From assembly GCF_003696235.1 (NCBI RefSeq), contig NZ_RFFJ01000012.1, positions 1 through 55,850 of the forward strand: a stretch of 55,850 nucleotides of DNA, in the 5' to 3' direction. This DNA comes from Streptomyces triticirhizae. GTDB taxonomy: Bacteria > Actinomycetota > Actinomycetes > Streptomycetales > Streptomycetaceae. The position numbers and the translations under genes are program-made. Below, piece after piece: positions 42,133 to 50,386 of the stretch; position 1 is the first letter of the stretch, and every line of letters begins with the position of its first letter. Under the pieces are notes generated by a model. That model was not told the origin of the DNA. It did no database searches and worked only from the letters and a program-made list of their open reading frames with translations.

Positions 42133-42784
42133 CCTGGCTCGGGTCCACCCCGGCGTAGCGGGCCAGGGCCCGCACGTCGTGTCCCTGGAGCAGGGGCAGG
42201 GCCTCGGCGATCCGCTCGTCGGGCCACTCCCACCACGCGATCCGCCACAGGAGTTTGCGGGTGTGGGAGTCGAAGCGGTGGCGCACCACCCGGTTGTCGC
42301 CAACGACCACGGCGTAGGGAGGGACATCCTTGGTGATCACGGCGCGGGCGCCGATGATCGCGCCGGTGCCTATGCGGACACCGGGCATCACCACGGCCTC
42401 GTAGCCGATCAGCACCTCGTGCCCGATGACGGTGTCCCCGGCGGGGGCCCAGGCGTTGGCGGCTCCCTCGAAGAAGTTGAAGCCGTAGGGGGTGACGGCG
42501 GTCAGGTCATGGCCGTGGTTGCCCCCGAGTAGAAAGGAGACCCCGGAGGCGAACTGACAGAAGTTCCCGAGCACCAGGCGGTCCAGGCGCTGTCCGTCGA
42601 GTTGGAGCCGGTCGGGGAACGCGTAGCGGACCCGGCGGGCGAAGCTCTCCCCGTGATGGTGTCCGCTGTACCAGGAGTGACGGCCGTCGGCCAGGGTGAT
42701 CAGGGCGTGCTCGGCCACCTCGGAGTCGGTGTCCAGGCGCTGGACCTCGGTGAAGTCAGCGAAGGGAGAGGAATCGGCGATCAT
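42086..42784 (-). CDS. CatB-like xenobiotic O-acetyltransferase
   Basis: 232-residue left-handed beta-helix hexapeptide transferase. LDRLVLGNFCQFASGVSFLL, GGNHGHDLTAV with the catalytic His, then VIGHEVLIGYEAVVMPGVRI and IGTGAIIGARAVITKDVPPY hexapeptide coils, ending FDSHTRKLLWRIAWWEWPDE. The family acetylates chloramphenicol, streptogramins and other hydroxyl compounds; substrate here unknown. ATG 42784 lacks a good ribosome site. The IS481 element ends 98 bases upstream and may have replaced its natural promoter. Confidence 0.9.
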   Translation of the reverse strand: MIADSSPFADFTEVQRLDTDSEVAEHALITLADGRHSWYSGHHHGESFARRVRYAFPDRLQLDGQRLDRLVLGNFCQFASGVSFLLGGNHGHDLTAVTPYGFNFFEGAANAWAPAGDTVIGHEVLIGYEAVVMPGVRIGTGAIIGARAVITKDVPPYAVVVGDNRVVRHRFDSHTRKLLWRIAWWEWPDERIAEALPLLQGHDVRALARYAGVDPSQVTADPDPGLVREPSR

Positions 42785-42876
42785 CCGAGTGACGTTAACA
42801 AGCCAACTCCCTTCCTGAGCAGAGTTGGTGCGAGCCTTGTGCTGCCCTCGAGCGGCGGCCGGTCCGGCGCCACGGC

Positions 42877-43832
42877 CTAGGTGTATTGCCCTGTGAGGTT
42901 GGGGACGCGGGTGGCGGGTGGTTGGCCTTTGAGTGCGGTGTGTCCGCGGTGGTGATTGTAGGTGTGGAGCCGGGCGGGGAACGCGTCGCGTCGTTCCTGT
43001 TCTGATCGGTAGGGGCGGGCATAGGCCCACTCGTCCAGCAAGGTCCGGTTCAGCCGCTCGACCTTGCCGTTGGTCTGGGGCCGGTAGGGCCGGGTGCGCT
43101 TGTGGACGATCCCGGCCGCGGCCAAGGCGTCGCGCCAGGTATGGGACTTGTAGCAGGCGCCGTTGTCGGTCAGGACGCGTTCGACGGTGATCCCGGCGTG
43201 GGTGAAGAACGCCTGGGCGCGTTGCCAGAAGGCGGTGGCGGTTTCCTTCTTCTCGTCCGCGTGGATCTCGCTGTAGGCCAGGCGGGAGTGGTCGTCGACG
43301 GCGGTGTGGATGTACTGGTAGCCGGCGCTGGTGCGGTTCTTGCGGCCTGCGGCGCGGCCGAGGACCTTTGTGGCCGCCGCCGTCGGGGATGTTGCCGAGT
43401 TTCTTGATGTCCACGTGCATCAGTTCGCCGGGGCGTTCGCGTTCGTAGCGGCGTATGACACGGCCGGTGGCCCGGTCCAGATGTGTGAGTCGTGCCAGGT
43501 GGTAGCGGGTCAGGACGCGATGCACGGTGGACGGGTTCAGGCCGAGTAGGTGGGCGATGCGGGCCGGGCCCCACCGCCGCGGCACGCGGAACCTTGATGA
43601 TCCGGCGTCCGGTCCGGGTCGGCGTGCGGCGGGGGCTGTGGTGCGGGCGGGAGGACCGGTCGGCCATGCCGGCCTCGCCGAGTTCGCGGTAGCGTCTGGC
43701 CCACCGCGCGGCGGTGGTGGGTGAGACCTGGAAGCGTTCGGCCGCACGGCGAAGCGGCCAGCCGTCCTCCACGACGCAGCGGGCCAGACGCAGGCGTCCG
43801 GTCTCGGTCAGCGGGGCGTTACGGTGGTACAT
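42877..43832 (-). pseudogene. IS481-family transposase, two +1 frame disruptions
   Basis: Three frames in succession give a full DDE transposase of about 317 residues. ATG 43832: MYHRNAPLTETGRLRLARC, LRRAAERFQVSPTTAARWAR. After one extra base near 43595: RRWGPARIAHLLGLNPSTVH, ERPGELMHVDIKKLG (first Asp). After another extra base near 43375: TAVDDHSRLAYSEIH, RVLTDNGACYKS (second Asp), RPYRPQTNGKVERLNRTL (Glu), GHTALKGQPPATR. All catalytic residues survive, so the copy may be recently inactivated or the indels may be sequencing errors. The stop codon TAG lies in the target duplication, outside the element. Confidence 0.9.
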
Positions 43833-43953
43833 GAGGGCCTTCTGATCGTTCGGGTAGATCTCGCAATCCACACCGAACCCGGAAGGCCCTCCCCCATTCA
43901 AGATCCCTCAGCCGAGACCTACATCACCGTCCACAACCTCCCGAGACAGAACA
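42882..43953. mobile_element. Complete IS481-family insertion sequence
   Basis: 1072 bp with imperfect terminal inverted repeats. The left end reads TGTATTGCCCTGTGAGGTTG; the right end complement reads TGTTCTGTCTCGGGAGGTTG, and both end in GGACG after one more difference. It is flanked by an exact 6-bp target duplication CCTAGG (42876-42881, 43954-43959), matching the NCTAGN preference of IS481. Inserted in the gap between divergent CatB-like and PPOX genes, so no gene is broken. Confidence 0.93.
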
Positions 43954-44005
43954 CCTAGGACCCGCGCCCGATGCGTGTCCGGCGTGCCTCCACGAAGCTG
44001 ACGGC

Positions 44006-44521
44006 ATGTCTGAGCACCTTGCTGCCAACGAGGCCGAGTCCGTGGCGACGTCGGAGGCAGGCTCCGCCGGTTTCTCCGTGGACGCCTTCCTCGCCCGACC
44101 GCTGACGGCGCGGATCGCCACGGTGGGCCCGACGGTTCGCCCCGTCTGGTTCCTCTGGGAGGAGGGCGCGTTCTGGACCCTCACCGGCCCCTGGTCCCGC
44201 CTCCAGCGGCATGTCCTCGCCGATCCCCGGGTGGCGCTGGTGGTGGACGAGTGCGACCTGACCAGCGGGCTGGTGCGGCAGGTGATCGCGCGGGGCCGCG
44301 CGGAACTGCTGCCGTTCGACGTGCCGCGCGGACGGCGGAAGTTGAGCCGCTACCTGGGTCCCGACGAGGGGCGATGGGACGCGCGCTTCATCCGCTACCT
44401 GCACGAGGACCCCGAGCGCAGCGGCGCTCGGTGGCTGCGCCTGCGCCCCGAGCGGCTGACCGCGCAGGACCTCTCGTTCCAGGCGGAGCCCGGCCCCGAA
44501 GTCGAGGGCTCTCCGGCCTGA
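44006..44521 (+). CDS. Pyridoxamine-5'-phosphate-oxidase-fold (PPOX/FDOR) protein
   Basis: 171-residue split-barrel flavoprotein. LARPLTARIATVGPTVRPVW, FWTLTGPWSRLQRHVLADPR and VALVVDECD follow the standard PPOX/F420-dependent reductase pattern (substrate strand, S/T-x-x-x-x-x-L-x-x-x-P-x-V). C-terminal WLRLRPERLTAQDLSF is characteristic. Binds FMN or F420; substrate unknown. Starts 46 bases after the IS target duplication, so the insertion may sit in its promoter. Confidence 0.87.
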   Translation: MSEHLAANEAESVATSEAGSAGFSVDAFLARPLTARIATVGPTVRPVWFLWEEGAFWTLTGPWSRLQRHVLADPRVALVVDECDLTSGLVRQVIARGRAELLPFDVPRGRRKLSRYLGPDEGRWDARFIRYLHEDPERSGARWLRLRPERLTAQDLSFQAEPGPEVEGSPA

Positions 44522-44541
44522 GCCCGGCGGGCGACGGCCGA

Positions 44542-44570
44542 TTGACACCCCGGCATCGGCTGCCTAGCGT
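44542..44570 (+). promoter_or_regulatory. Sigma-70-type promoter for the aldolase gene
   Basis: TTGACA (44542-44547), a 17-base spacer, then TAGCGT (44565-44570). Predicted start near 44577, giving a leader of about 68 bases before the ATG. The best -35/-10 match I see in the window. Confidence 0.7.
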
Positions 44571-44644
44571 GACCGCGTTCGCGCGCCGGCCGGGCGTCCC
44601 CGCCCGGGGCACCACCTCACCTGCGGCATTCGCCTGGGGGCACC

Positions 44645-45235
44645 ATGGAACCGACCGATCCCCTGCTCACCGCGCTGGCCGCACAGCGCCTGCTGCCCGT
44701 TCTGCGTTCCCCCAGCGCCGACGCCGCCGTCGACCGCACGAGGCAACTCCTGGACGCCGGTTGCCGGGTGGTGGAGCTGACCACCTCGACCCCGGACTGG
44801 GATCGGGCGCTGGCCAGGCTTGTCGCCGAGGGGCGCGGTCTGATCGGCGTGGGCACGCTGAGCACCGGCGAGCAGGCGGCGCGTGCGGTGGAGGCGGGGG
44901 CGGCGTTCCTCGTCACGCCGTTCCCAGCGCCGCAGGTGCGGGAGGTGGCCACGGCCTCCGGCGTGACGCTGGTCGAGGGCGGATACACGCCGGGCGAGAT
45001 CGCCGAGGCGGCCGGGCGGGGCCCGGCCAAGGTCTTCCCCGCCCATGTGGGTGGGCCGAGGTTCCTCTCCTCGCTGCGTGCCGTGCTGCCCGGGGCTGTG
45101 CTGATTCCGACGGGCGGCATCTCCGTGGACGAGGCCTCCGCCTATCTGGAGGCCGGTGCCTGGGCCGTGGGGATCGGCTCCGGCCTGCCGGACGAACCGG
45201 CCGCGCTCGCGCGTCTGTTCACCGCGACAGGCTGA
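44645..45235 (+). CDS. eda: 2-keto-3-deoxy-6-phosphogluconate aldolase-like (KDPG/KHG)
   Basis: 196-residue class I aldolase. Glu in RVVELTTST, Schiff-base Lys in GPAKVFPAHVGGP, and PTGGIS near the phosphate site. Cleaves KDPG or related keto-deoxy acids to pyruvate plus an aldehyde. ATG 44645 follows GGGGG. Monocistronic with its own strong promoter. No Edd neighbour; the IlvD/Edd dehydratase lies about 20 kb away, so a link to that pathway is possible but unproved. Confidence 0.88.
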   Translation: MEPTDPLLTALAAQRLLPVLRSPSADAAVDRTRQLLDAGCRVVELTTSTPDWDRALARLVAEGRGLIGVGTLSTGEQAARAVEAGAAFLVTPFPAPQVREVATASGVTLVEGGYTPGEIAEAAGRGPAKVFPAHVGGPRFLSSLRAVLPGAVLIPTGGISVDEASAYLEAGAWAVGIGSGLPDEPAALARLFTATG

Positions 45236-45299
45236 CGCGCCAAGCCCCGTGGGCCCCGGCCGAGCGCGGTCCGAGGCCGGGTCGGGGCAGCGGTCGGCG

Positions 45300-46646
45300 C
45301 TACGGCTGGGCGCGCTGCGCCGCCGCGTGTACCTCCCGCCGGCGCAGGGTGCGTATCGGCGAAGCGGCCAGCAGCAAGGCGCAGACCAGCAGCGTGGTGG
45401 CGCCCCCCGCCAGCAGCACCTCGCCCGGGCCGAAGAGCCCGGCCGCTGGTCCGGCGAGGGCCTGGCCCACCGGCAGCATCACGAGTGAGCCGGCCACCTC
45501 GTAGGCGTGAATCCGGTTGAGCACCGCCCCGGGCACCTGGGTCTGGACCGTGGTCGCCCACATCACCCCCCAGAACGCCAGCGCGGCGCCCGCCACGACC
45601 GACGCCCCGACGATCAGCGGCACCGACAGCCCCAGACCGACGGCCACGGGGTGGGGCGCGAACCCGAAGAGCGCGATCGCGCCGGCCCGCAGCGGCCGCG
45701 CCGGGCGGAAGCGCAGCGCCGCGAGTCCGCCGAGGACCATGCCCACGCCCAGCGCCGAGTTGACGAGCCCGTAGGCGCGCTCCCCGTGGCCGGTGATGAT
45801 CTCCGTGGCAGCCAAGGGCACCGAGGGTCCCCAGGCGGCGCACATGAACAGCATCCAGATCAGGATCACCCCCCACATCCACGGCCTGGCCAGGAACTCC
45901 CGCCAGCCCTCGGCGAGATCGGCCCGGAAGGCGGCCCGCGCCTCGCGGGAGCCCGGCCGTTCCGGGAGCCGGAGCGCCAGCAGGCACAGGGCGCTCACCA
46001 GATAGGTCGCTGCGTGGACCGCGAACACCCCGCCCTCCGAGGTCAGCCCGATCAGCACCCCGGCGGCCGCCGGGCCGAGCACCGCCATCCCGGACTCCGA
46101 GGTGCGCACCGTCGCGTTGGCCGCCTGCACATCGCGGGCGATCAGTGGGACGGTGCTGGCCACGCCGGGTTGGAAGGCTGCCGCGCACACCCCGTTCACG
46201 ACGCCCAGCAGGCAGATCGCCCACAGCGCCGCGTGTCCGGTGGCGAAGAGCAGGGCGAGGCCCGACTGGGTGACCACGCGGACGAGGTCGGCGCCGATCA
46301 TCAGCCGCCGGGTGTCGAACCGGTCGGCGAAGACGCCACCGAAGATCACCAGCCCGGCGAAGCTTGCGGTGAACGAGGCCATCGCGGCCCCCACCGCTCC
46401 CGCGCCGCCGCCCTGGGCCACCAGGCCGGCCGCCAGGGCGACCGGAAGCATCAGGTCGCCGAGCTTGGCCACGGTTCTCGCGGCGAAGAAGAGCGCGAAG
46501 TTCCGGGACCACAGCGCCGGTTCCGGCGACCCCGCCCCGCCCTGCGAGGCCACCCCGCTCGCCGGCGGGCCCTCGCCCGGGTGCGCCGACGCCGGAAGCG
46601 GTTTCGTTTCGCGCGCTTCGGGGCGCCCGGGAGATGGTGTGCTCAT
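45300..46646 (-). CDS. MFS transporter (enterobactin-exporter/DHA3-like)
   Basis: About 448 residues from ATG 46646 (STPSPGRPEARET). Twelve membrane helices begin at LWSRNFALFFAARTVAKLGD; the loop motif VFADRFDTRRLM is the MFS A-motif equivalent, and ANATVRTSESGMAVLGPAAA is typical of DHA3 exporters. Upstream, GATAGT sits about 10 bases before the ATG without a ribosome site, suggesting a leaderless mRNA; GTG 46754 is a longer alternative. Exports an unknown small molecule. Confidence 0.88.
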   Translation of the reverse strand: MSTPSPGRPEARETKPLPASAHPGEGPPASGVASQGGAGSPEPALWSRNFALFFAARTVAKLGDLMLPVALAAGLVAQGGGAGAVGAAMASFTASFAGLVIFGGVFADRFDTRRLMIGADLVRVVTQSGLALLFATGHAALWAICLLGVVNGVCAAAFQPGVASTVPLIARDVQAANATVRTSESGMAVLGPAAAGVLIGLTSEGGVFAVHAATYLVSALCLLALRLPERPGSREARAAFRADLAEGWREFLARPWMWGVILIWMLFMCAAWGPSVPLAATEIITGHGERAYGLVNSALGVGMVLGGLAALRFRPARPLRAGAIALFGFAPHPVAVGLGLSVPLIVGASVVAGAALAFWGVMWATTVQTQVPGAVLNRIHAYEVAGSLVMLPVGQALAGPAAGLFGPGEVLLAGGATTLLVCALLLAASPIRTLRRREVHAAAQRAQP

Positions 46647-46750
46647 GCTCTGAACTATCGCGTCCCTGGCACCGCTCCCGCCCCCGGGTTTCGCCCCGCA
46701 CCTCCTCGCCCGGCCTGCACTCGCCGGCCCCGCGACGCCCGTCTGCCCGC

Positions 46751-48292
46751 TCATCCGTCCTCGTCCCCCGGAGCACCCGCACCCGGCCCACCCCTCCCCG
46801 CCCGCCCCGCGTCTCCCGCGCGATGCGGGTGGTGGTCACGGTCCCGGCCCGGTTCCAGCGGTGGCGCGGTCACCTGGCAGTGACGGCGGCAGCTCGGCCG
46901 GACCCGCCCCTCGCGCGGCAGACCGCTCGGCACCACCCACCAGGCCAGCGCGGCGCCCAGCACCATCAGCCCGGCGCAGATCAGCACCGCGCGGCCGAAG
47001 GCCGCGTTGAGCCGGTCCGCCGAGCGGTAGTCGTCCGTGGTCAGCCCCACCAGCAGCGGCAGCGCGGCGACGGCCAGCAGTTGGGCGATCCGCGCCGCCG
47101 CGTTGTTCACCCCGCTCGCGATGCCGGCCCGGCGGTCGTCCACGGAGGCCAGCACGGTGGCGGTGAGCGGCGCCACGAAGAGGCTGATGCCCAGCCCCTG
47201 CACGACCACGGCGGGGAAGACGTCCGGCCAGTACGAGCTGCCCGGGCTCACCCGGTGCAGCAGCACCAGCCCCACCGCCGCCACCAGCGGCCCCAGCGTC
47301 AACGGAAGTCGGGGACCGATCCGTTGGGCCAACTCCCCGGCCGGCCCGGAGAGCGCGATCAGCAGCAGGGTCGTCGGCAGCGAGGCGACGCCGGCGGTGA
47401 GCGCGTCATAGCCGAGGCCGTTCTGGAGTTGCGTCGGCAGCAGGAAGAACACCCCGCCGAGCGCGGCGTAGAGGCAGAGGGTGACCAGGTTGGTGGCGCT
47501 GAACAGCCGGGAGCGGAAGATCGTCAACGGCAGCATCGGCCGCGCGGTGCCCCACTCCCGCCAGACGAAGACGGCCGCCAGGACCGCCCCGACCAGCGCC
47601 GGCCAGAGCAGCCCGTCGATCAACGCGAAGGTCAACGCGCCCAGTGCCAGCGCGCCGAGCAGCGCGCCCGACACGTCGAACCGGCCGGTGGCCTCCCAGT
47701 CCCTGCTCTCCGGAACGTGACGTGCCAGCAGGGCGACCAGCAGTGCCAACGGAGCGTTGACCAGGAAGATCCACCGCCAGCCCGGACCGTCCACCAGCCA
47801 GCCGCCGAGGAAGGGTCCGCCGGCCGTGGCGACACCGCCGAGGCCCGACCAGAGACCCACCGCCCTGGCTCGGTCGCGTTGCCGGAACGAGGACTGGATC
47901 AGCGCCAGCGAACCCGGTGTCAGCAGCGCCCCGCCCACCCCCTGGAGCGCCCGGGCGGCGATCAGCACGGTCCCGTTGGGCGCGATCCCGCAGAGCAGCG
48001 AGGCGAGGGCGAACCAGGCGACGCCCCACAGGAAGACTCTCCGCCGGCCGAACCGGTCGCCGAGGCCGCCGCCGAGCAGGATCAGCGAGGAGAGGGTCAA
48101 CATGTAGGCGTTGAGCGTCCACTGCAACGAGGACAGCGGCACGTCAAGGTCGGCGCCGATGTGCGGCAGCGCGACGGTCACGATCGTGCCGTCCAGCATG
48201 GCCAGGCCCGAGCCCAGTACCGCGCTGGCCAACACCCAACGGCCGGCCGGGCTGGCGACCGCCAGCTCGCCGGCCTGCGGCCTTTCGGTCAT
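46751..48292 (-). CDS. MFS transporter, EmrB/QacA (DHA2, 14-helix) type
   Basis: 513 residues. LDGTIVTVALPHIGADLDV is the DHA2 first-helix signature, followed by LQWTLNAYMLTLSSLIL, LGDRFGRRRVFLWGV (A motif) and GIASGVNNAAARIAQLL late. The C-terminus is a charged His/Arg/Gly tail (DRDHHPHRAGDAG). Drug or metabolite/proton antiporter. Ends 105 bases before the second MFS gene; both are transcribed leftward and could be co-transcribed. Confidence 0.93.
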   Translation of the reverse strand: MTERPQAGELAVASPAGRWVLASAVLGSGLAMLDGTIVTVALPHIGADLDVPLSSLQWTLNAYMLTLSSLILLGGGLGDRFGRRRVFLWGVAWFALASLLCGIAPNGTVLIAARALQGVGGALLTPGSLALIQSSFRQRDRARAVGLWSGLGGVATAGGPFLGGWLVDGPGWRWIFLVNAPLALLVALLARHVPESRDWEATGRFDVSGALLGALALGALTFALIDGLLWPALVGAVLAAVFVWREWGTARPMLPLTIFRSRLFSATNLVTLCLYAALGGVFFLLPTQLQNGLGYDALTAGVASLPTTLLLIALSGPAGELAQRIGPRLPLTLGPLVAAVGLVLLHRVSPGSSYWPDVFPAVVVQGLGISLFVAPLTATVLASVDDRRAGIASGVNNAAARIAQLLAVAALPLLVGLTTDDYRSADRLNAAFGRAVLICAGLMVLGAALAWWVVPSGLPREGRVRPSCRRHCQVTAPPLEPGRDRDHHPHRAGDAGRAGRGGPGAGAPGDEDG

Positions 48293-48431
48293 GGGGGCGC
48301 CTTCCGCGTAGCCCCCCGTCCGAGCCTCGGGCCCCGCCGGGGCGGCGTCACGGGCCCGGCGCCAGGCCGTCCCGTGGCCGCCGCCGGCGGCGGCCGGTTC
48401 TCCCCGGAGTCCCGCTCCCCTCGTTCAGGAC

Positions 48432-48469
48432 GTCGGGCCGTCGGGCCGTCGGGCCGTCAGGCCGTCAGG
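48432..48469. repeat. 8-bp tandem repeat over the galU stop codon
   Basis: GTCGGGCC three times, then GTCAGGCC and GTCAGG, covering the last codons and stop of galU. Slippage here could extend or shorten the GalU C-terminus. Confidence 0.85.
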
Positions 48470-49433
48470 AGGACCAGCGGCCCGCCCAGCCGGGGAAGGT
48501 GGCCGGAGTGGCGCCGGCCGGCTGCCCGTTGGGGCCGGATGACTCGCGCGCCGAGGCGCTCAGGTCCTCGGCGAGCTGACGCAGCGAGGGGCCGTAGGTC
48601 GGGTCGGTCAACGCGGCCGCGAACTGGGCCTTGAGATACGCCTCGGGCGTGCCGGTGTCGTACCAGGTCCCGTCGATGACCTGACCGTAGACCGGGTGGT
48701 GGGCGGCGTGGGCGTTGAACGCGTCGGTGAGGTAGATCTCGCCGTCGGGACGGTCGTACCAGCGGCGGGTCTGTTCCTCCAGTTCGGCGATCACGCCCGG
48801 CGTCACCACATAGCCGCCGATGGCGGCGAACGGCGAGGGAGCGTTGCGGGGTTCGGGTTTCTCGACGAGTCCACCGATGGCCAGGCAGCCATTGCCGAGG
48901 TCCTCCTTGACGATGGGGACGCCATAGCGGCTCGATTCGGCGGGGTCCATCGGCATCAGGGCCAACACGGGGGCGTCGGTCGTCTCATAGGCGGCCATCA
49001 GCTGTTGGGCCCGCGGCACCTCGGAGACGAAGACGTCATCCGGCCAGAGCACCAGGATCGGCTCGTCACCCAGAATGCGATAGGCGTTCAGCACCGGAGT
49101 TCCGTTGCCATAGGGGCCGTTCTGGTACATGTAGGTGATATGCGCGAGTTCCGAGACCTCGCGCACGCTCTCCGCGTACTCGTGTTTCCCGGCCTCGCGC
49201 AACTGGGCCACCAGGCCCGGGTTGGGCCGGAAGTGCTCCTGGATCAGGTCCTTGCTGCCGCTGGTCACGATGATGATCTCCTCGATGTCCGAGGCGACCA
49301 ACTCCCTTACCGTGTGCTCGATCACCGGCTTGTCGCCGATCGGCAGCATCTCCTTGGGCAGGGCACGCGTCAGCGGCAGGAGCCGAGTGCCGAGGCCGGC
49401 GGCCGGAATGACGGCCTTGCGAATTCTGGTCAT
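48465..49433 (-). CDS. galU: UTP-glucose-1-phosphate uridylyltransferase
   Basis: 322 residues. Makes UDP-glucose from UTP and glucose-1-phosphate for cell-wall and exopolysaccharide synthesis. N-terminal KAVIPAAGLGTRLLPLTRAL then PKEMLPIGDKPVIEHTV (nucleotide loop), VLWPDDVFVSE (metal Asp), GVPIVKEDLGNGCLAIGGLV, VEKPEP, GEIYLTDA. ATG 49433 gives the standard M-T-R-I-R-K start. The last 20 residues are Pro/Gly/Ser-rich and end in the tandem repeat. Confidence 0.95.
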   Translation of the reverse strand: MTRIRKAVIPAAGLGTRLLPLTRALPKEMLPIGDKPVIEHTVRELVASDIEEIIIVTSGSKDLIQEHFRPNPGLVAQLREAGKHEYAESVREVSELAHITYMYQNGPYGNGTPVLNAYRILGDEPILVLWPDDVFVSEVPRAQQLMAAYETTDAPVLALMPMDPAESSRYGVPIVKEDLGNGCLAIGGLVEKPEPRNAPSPFAAIGGYVVTPGVIAELEEQTRRWYDRPDGEIYLTDAFNAHAAHHPVYGQVIDGTWYDTGTPEAYLKAQFAAALTDPTYGPSLRQLAEDLSASARESSGPNGQPAGATPATFPGWAGRWSS

Positions 49434-49638
49434 GACGAGAAACCCTTCGGAGCCGATGTCGGGCACCGCAACGACGGCGGGCATCATCGACGCTACCAAG
49501 GCGTGTCAGAACGGCATCTCGGGAAACCTGCTGTTCACCTTCCGTTTCCGAGGGAGCGGTCCCCGTGTTTCCCGGAACGGTCCCCGGAATGCGAGGACTG
49601 CCCTGCTCTGTCAGCATGGACGGGTGGATGGTGGAAAG

Positions 49639-50322
49639 GTGAACGACCGGCGCCGTCGGGGTCGGTCCGGGCGACGTCCGACGCGCGGACCGTCCGACGC
49701 CGGCGCGTCGGGCGGCGAACACCTCACCGAGTACCGCCGACGACGTGACTTCTCCCGAACGGCCGAACCGAAAGGTCGGGAGCCGGCGGATGATTCCGCG
49801 CCCCGATTCGTGGTGCAGATTCACGACGCCAGTTCCCTGCATTTCGACTTCCGGTTGGAGTCGGACGGCGTGCTGAAATCCTGGGCCGTTCCCCGGGGCC
49901 CGTCCACCGATCCCGGGGACAAACGCCTGGCCGTGCCGACGGAGGACCATCCGCTGGACTACCGGAACTTCGAGGGCGTCATCGCGGAGGGTGAGTACGG
50001 CGCCGGAACGGTGATCATCTGGGACGAGGGGCGCTGGGCCTTCGAGGGCCGGGGCTCGGCGGCCGACGCGCTGGCCGGCGGCCATCTCTCGTTCCGCCTC
50101 GACGGCCACAAGCTGCACGGCGGCTGGGCCCTGACCCGGTTCCGGCAGAACGCCTGGCTGCTGGTCAAACGGGACGACCGGCACGCGAACGACCACGGCA
50201 CCCCCGACCCGGCCCGGGCCCGGTCCGCCCGCACGGACCGGACCCTGCGCCAGACGGCGGCCGACGCGGCGCACGCGTCCGCGGTCGGCGACGACGACGA
50301 GGCCGACGCCGATCCGTCCTGA
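49639..50322 (+). CDS. Stand-alone LigD 3'-phosphoesterase domain protein
   Basis: About 227 residues. The domain spans residues about 55-170: FVVQIHDASSLHFDFRLESD, LKSWAVPRGPS, EDHPLDYRNFEG, GEYGAGTVIIWDEGRW and FRQNAWLLVKRDD, with the His/Asp/Glu set of the LigD PE domain. It trims 3' phosphates or ribonucleotides during non-homologous end joining. No polymerase or ligase domain is fused and no Ku gene is nearby. N- and C-terminal tails are charged and disordered. GTG 49639 and GTG 49624 are both possible starts. Confidence 0.87.
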   Translation: MNDRRRRGRSGRRPTRGPSDAGASGGEHLTEYRRRRDFSRTAEPKGREPADDSAPRFVVQIHDASSLHFDFRLESDGVLKSWAVPRGPSTDPGDKRLAVPTEDHPLDYRNFEGVIAEGEYGAGTVIIWDEGRWAFEGRGSAADALAGGHLSFRLDGHKLHGGWALTRFRQNAWLLVKRDDRHANDHGTPDPARARSARTDRTLRQTAADAAHASAVGDDDEADADPS

Positions 50323-50386
50323 GCGCCGGCGGGCGGACGGGGACCGGCGGACAGGGACCGGCCGGCCGGCGGGACCGGCGGACCGC

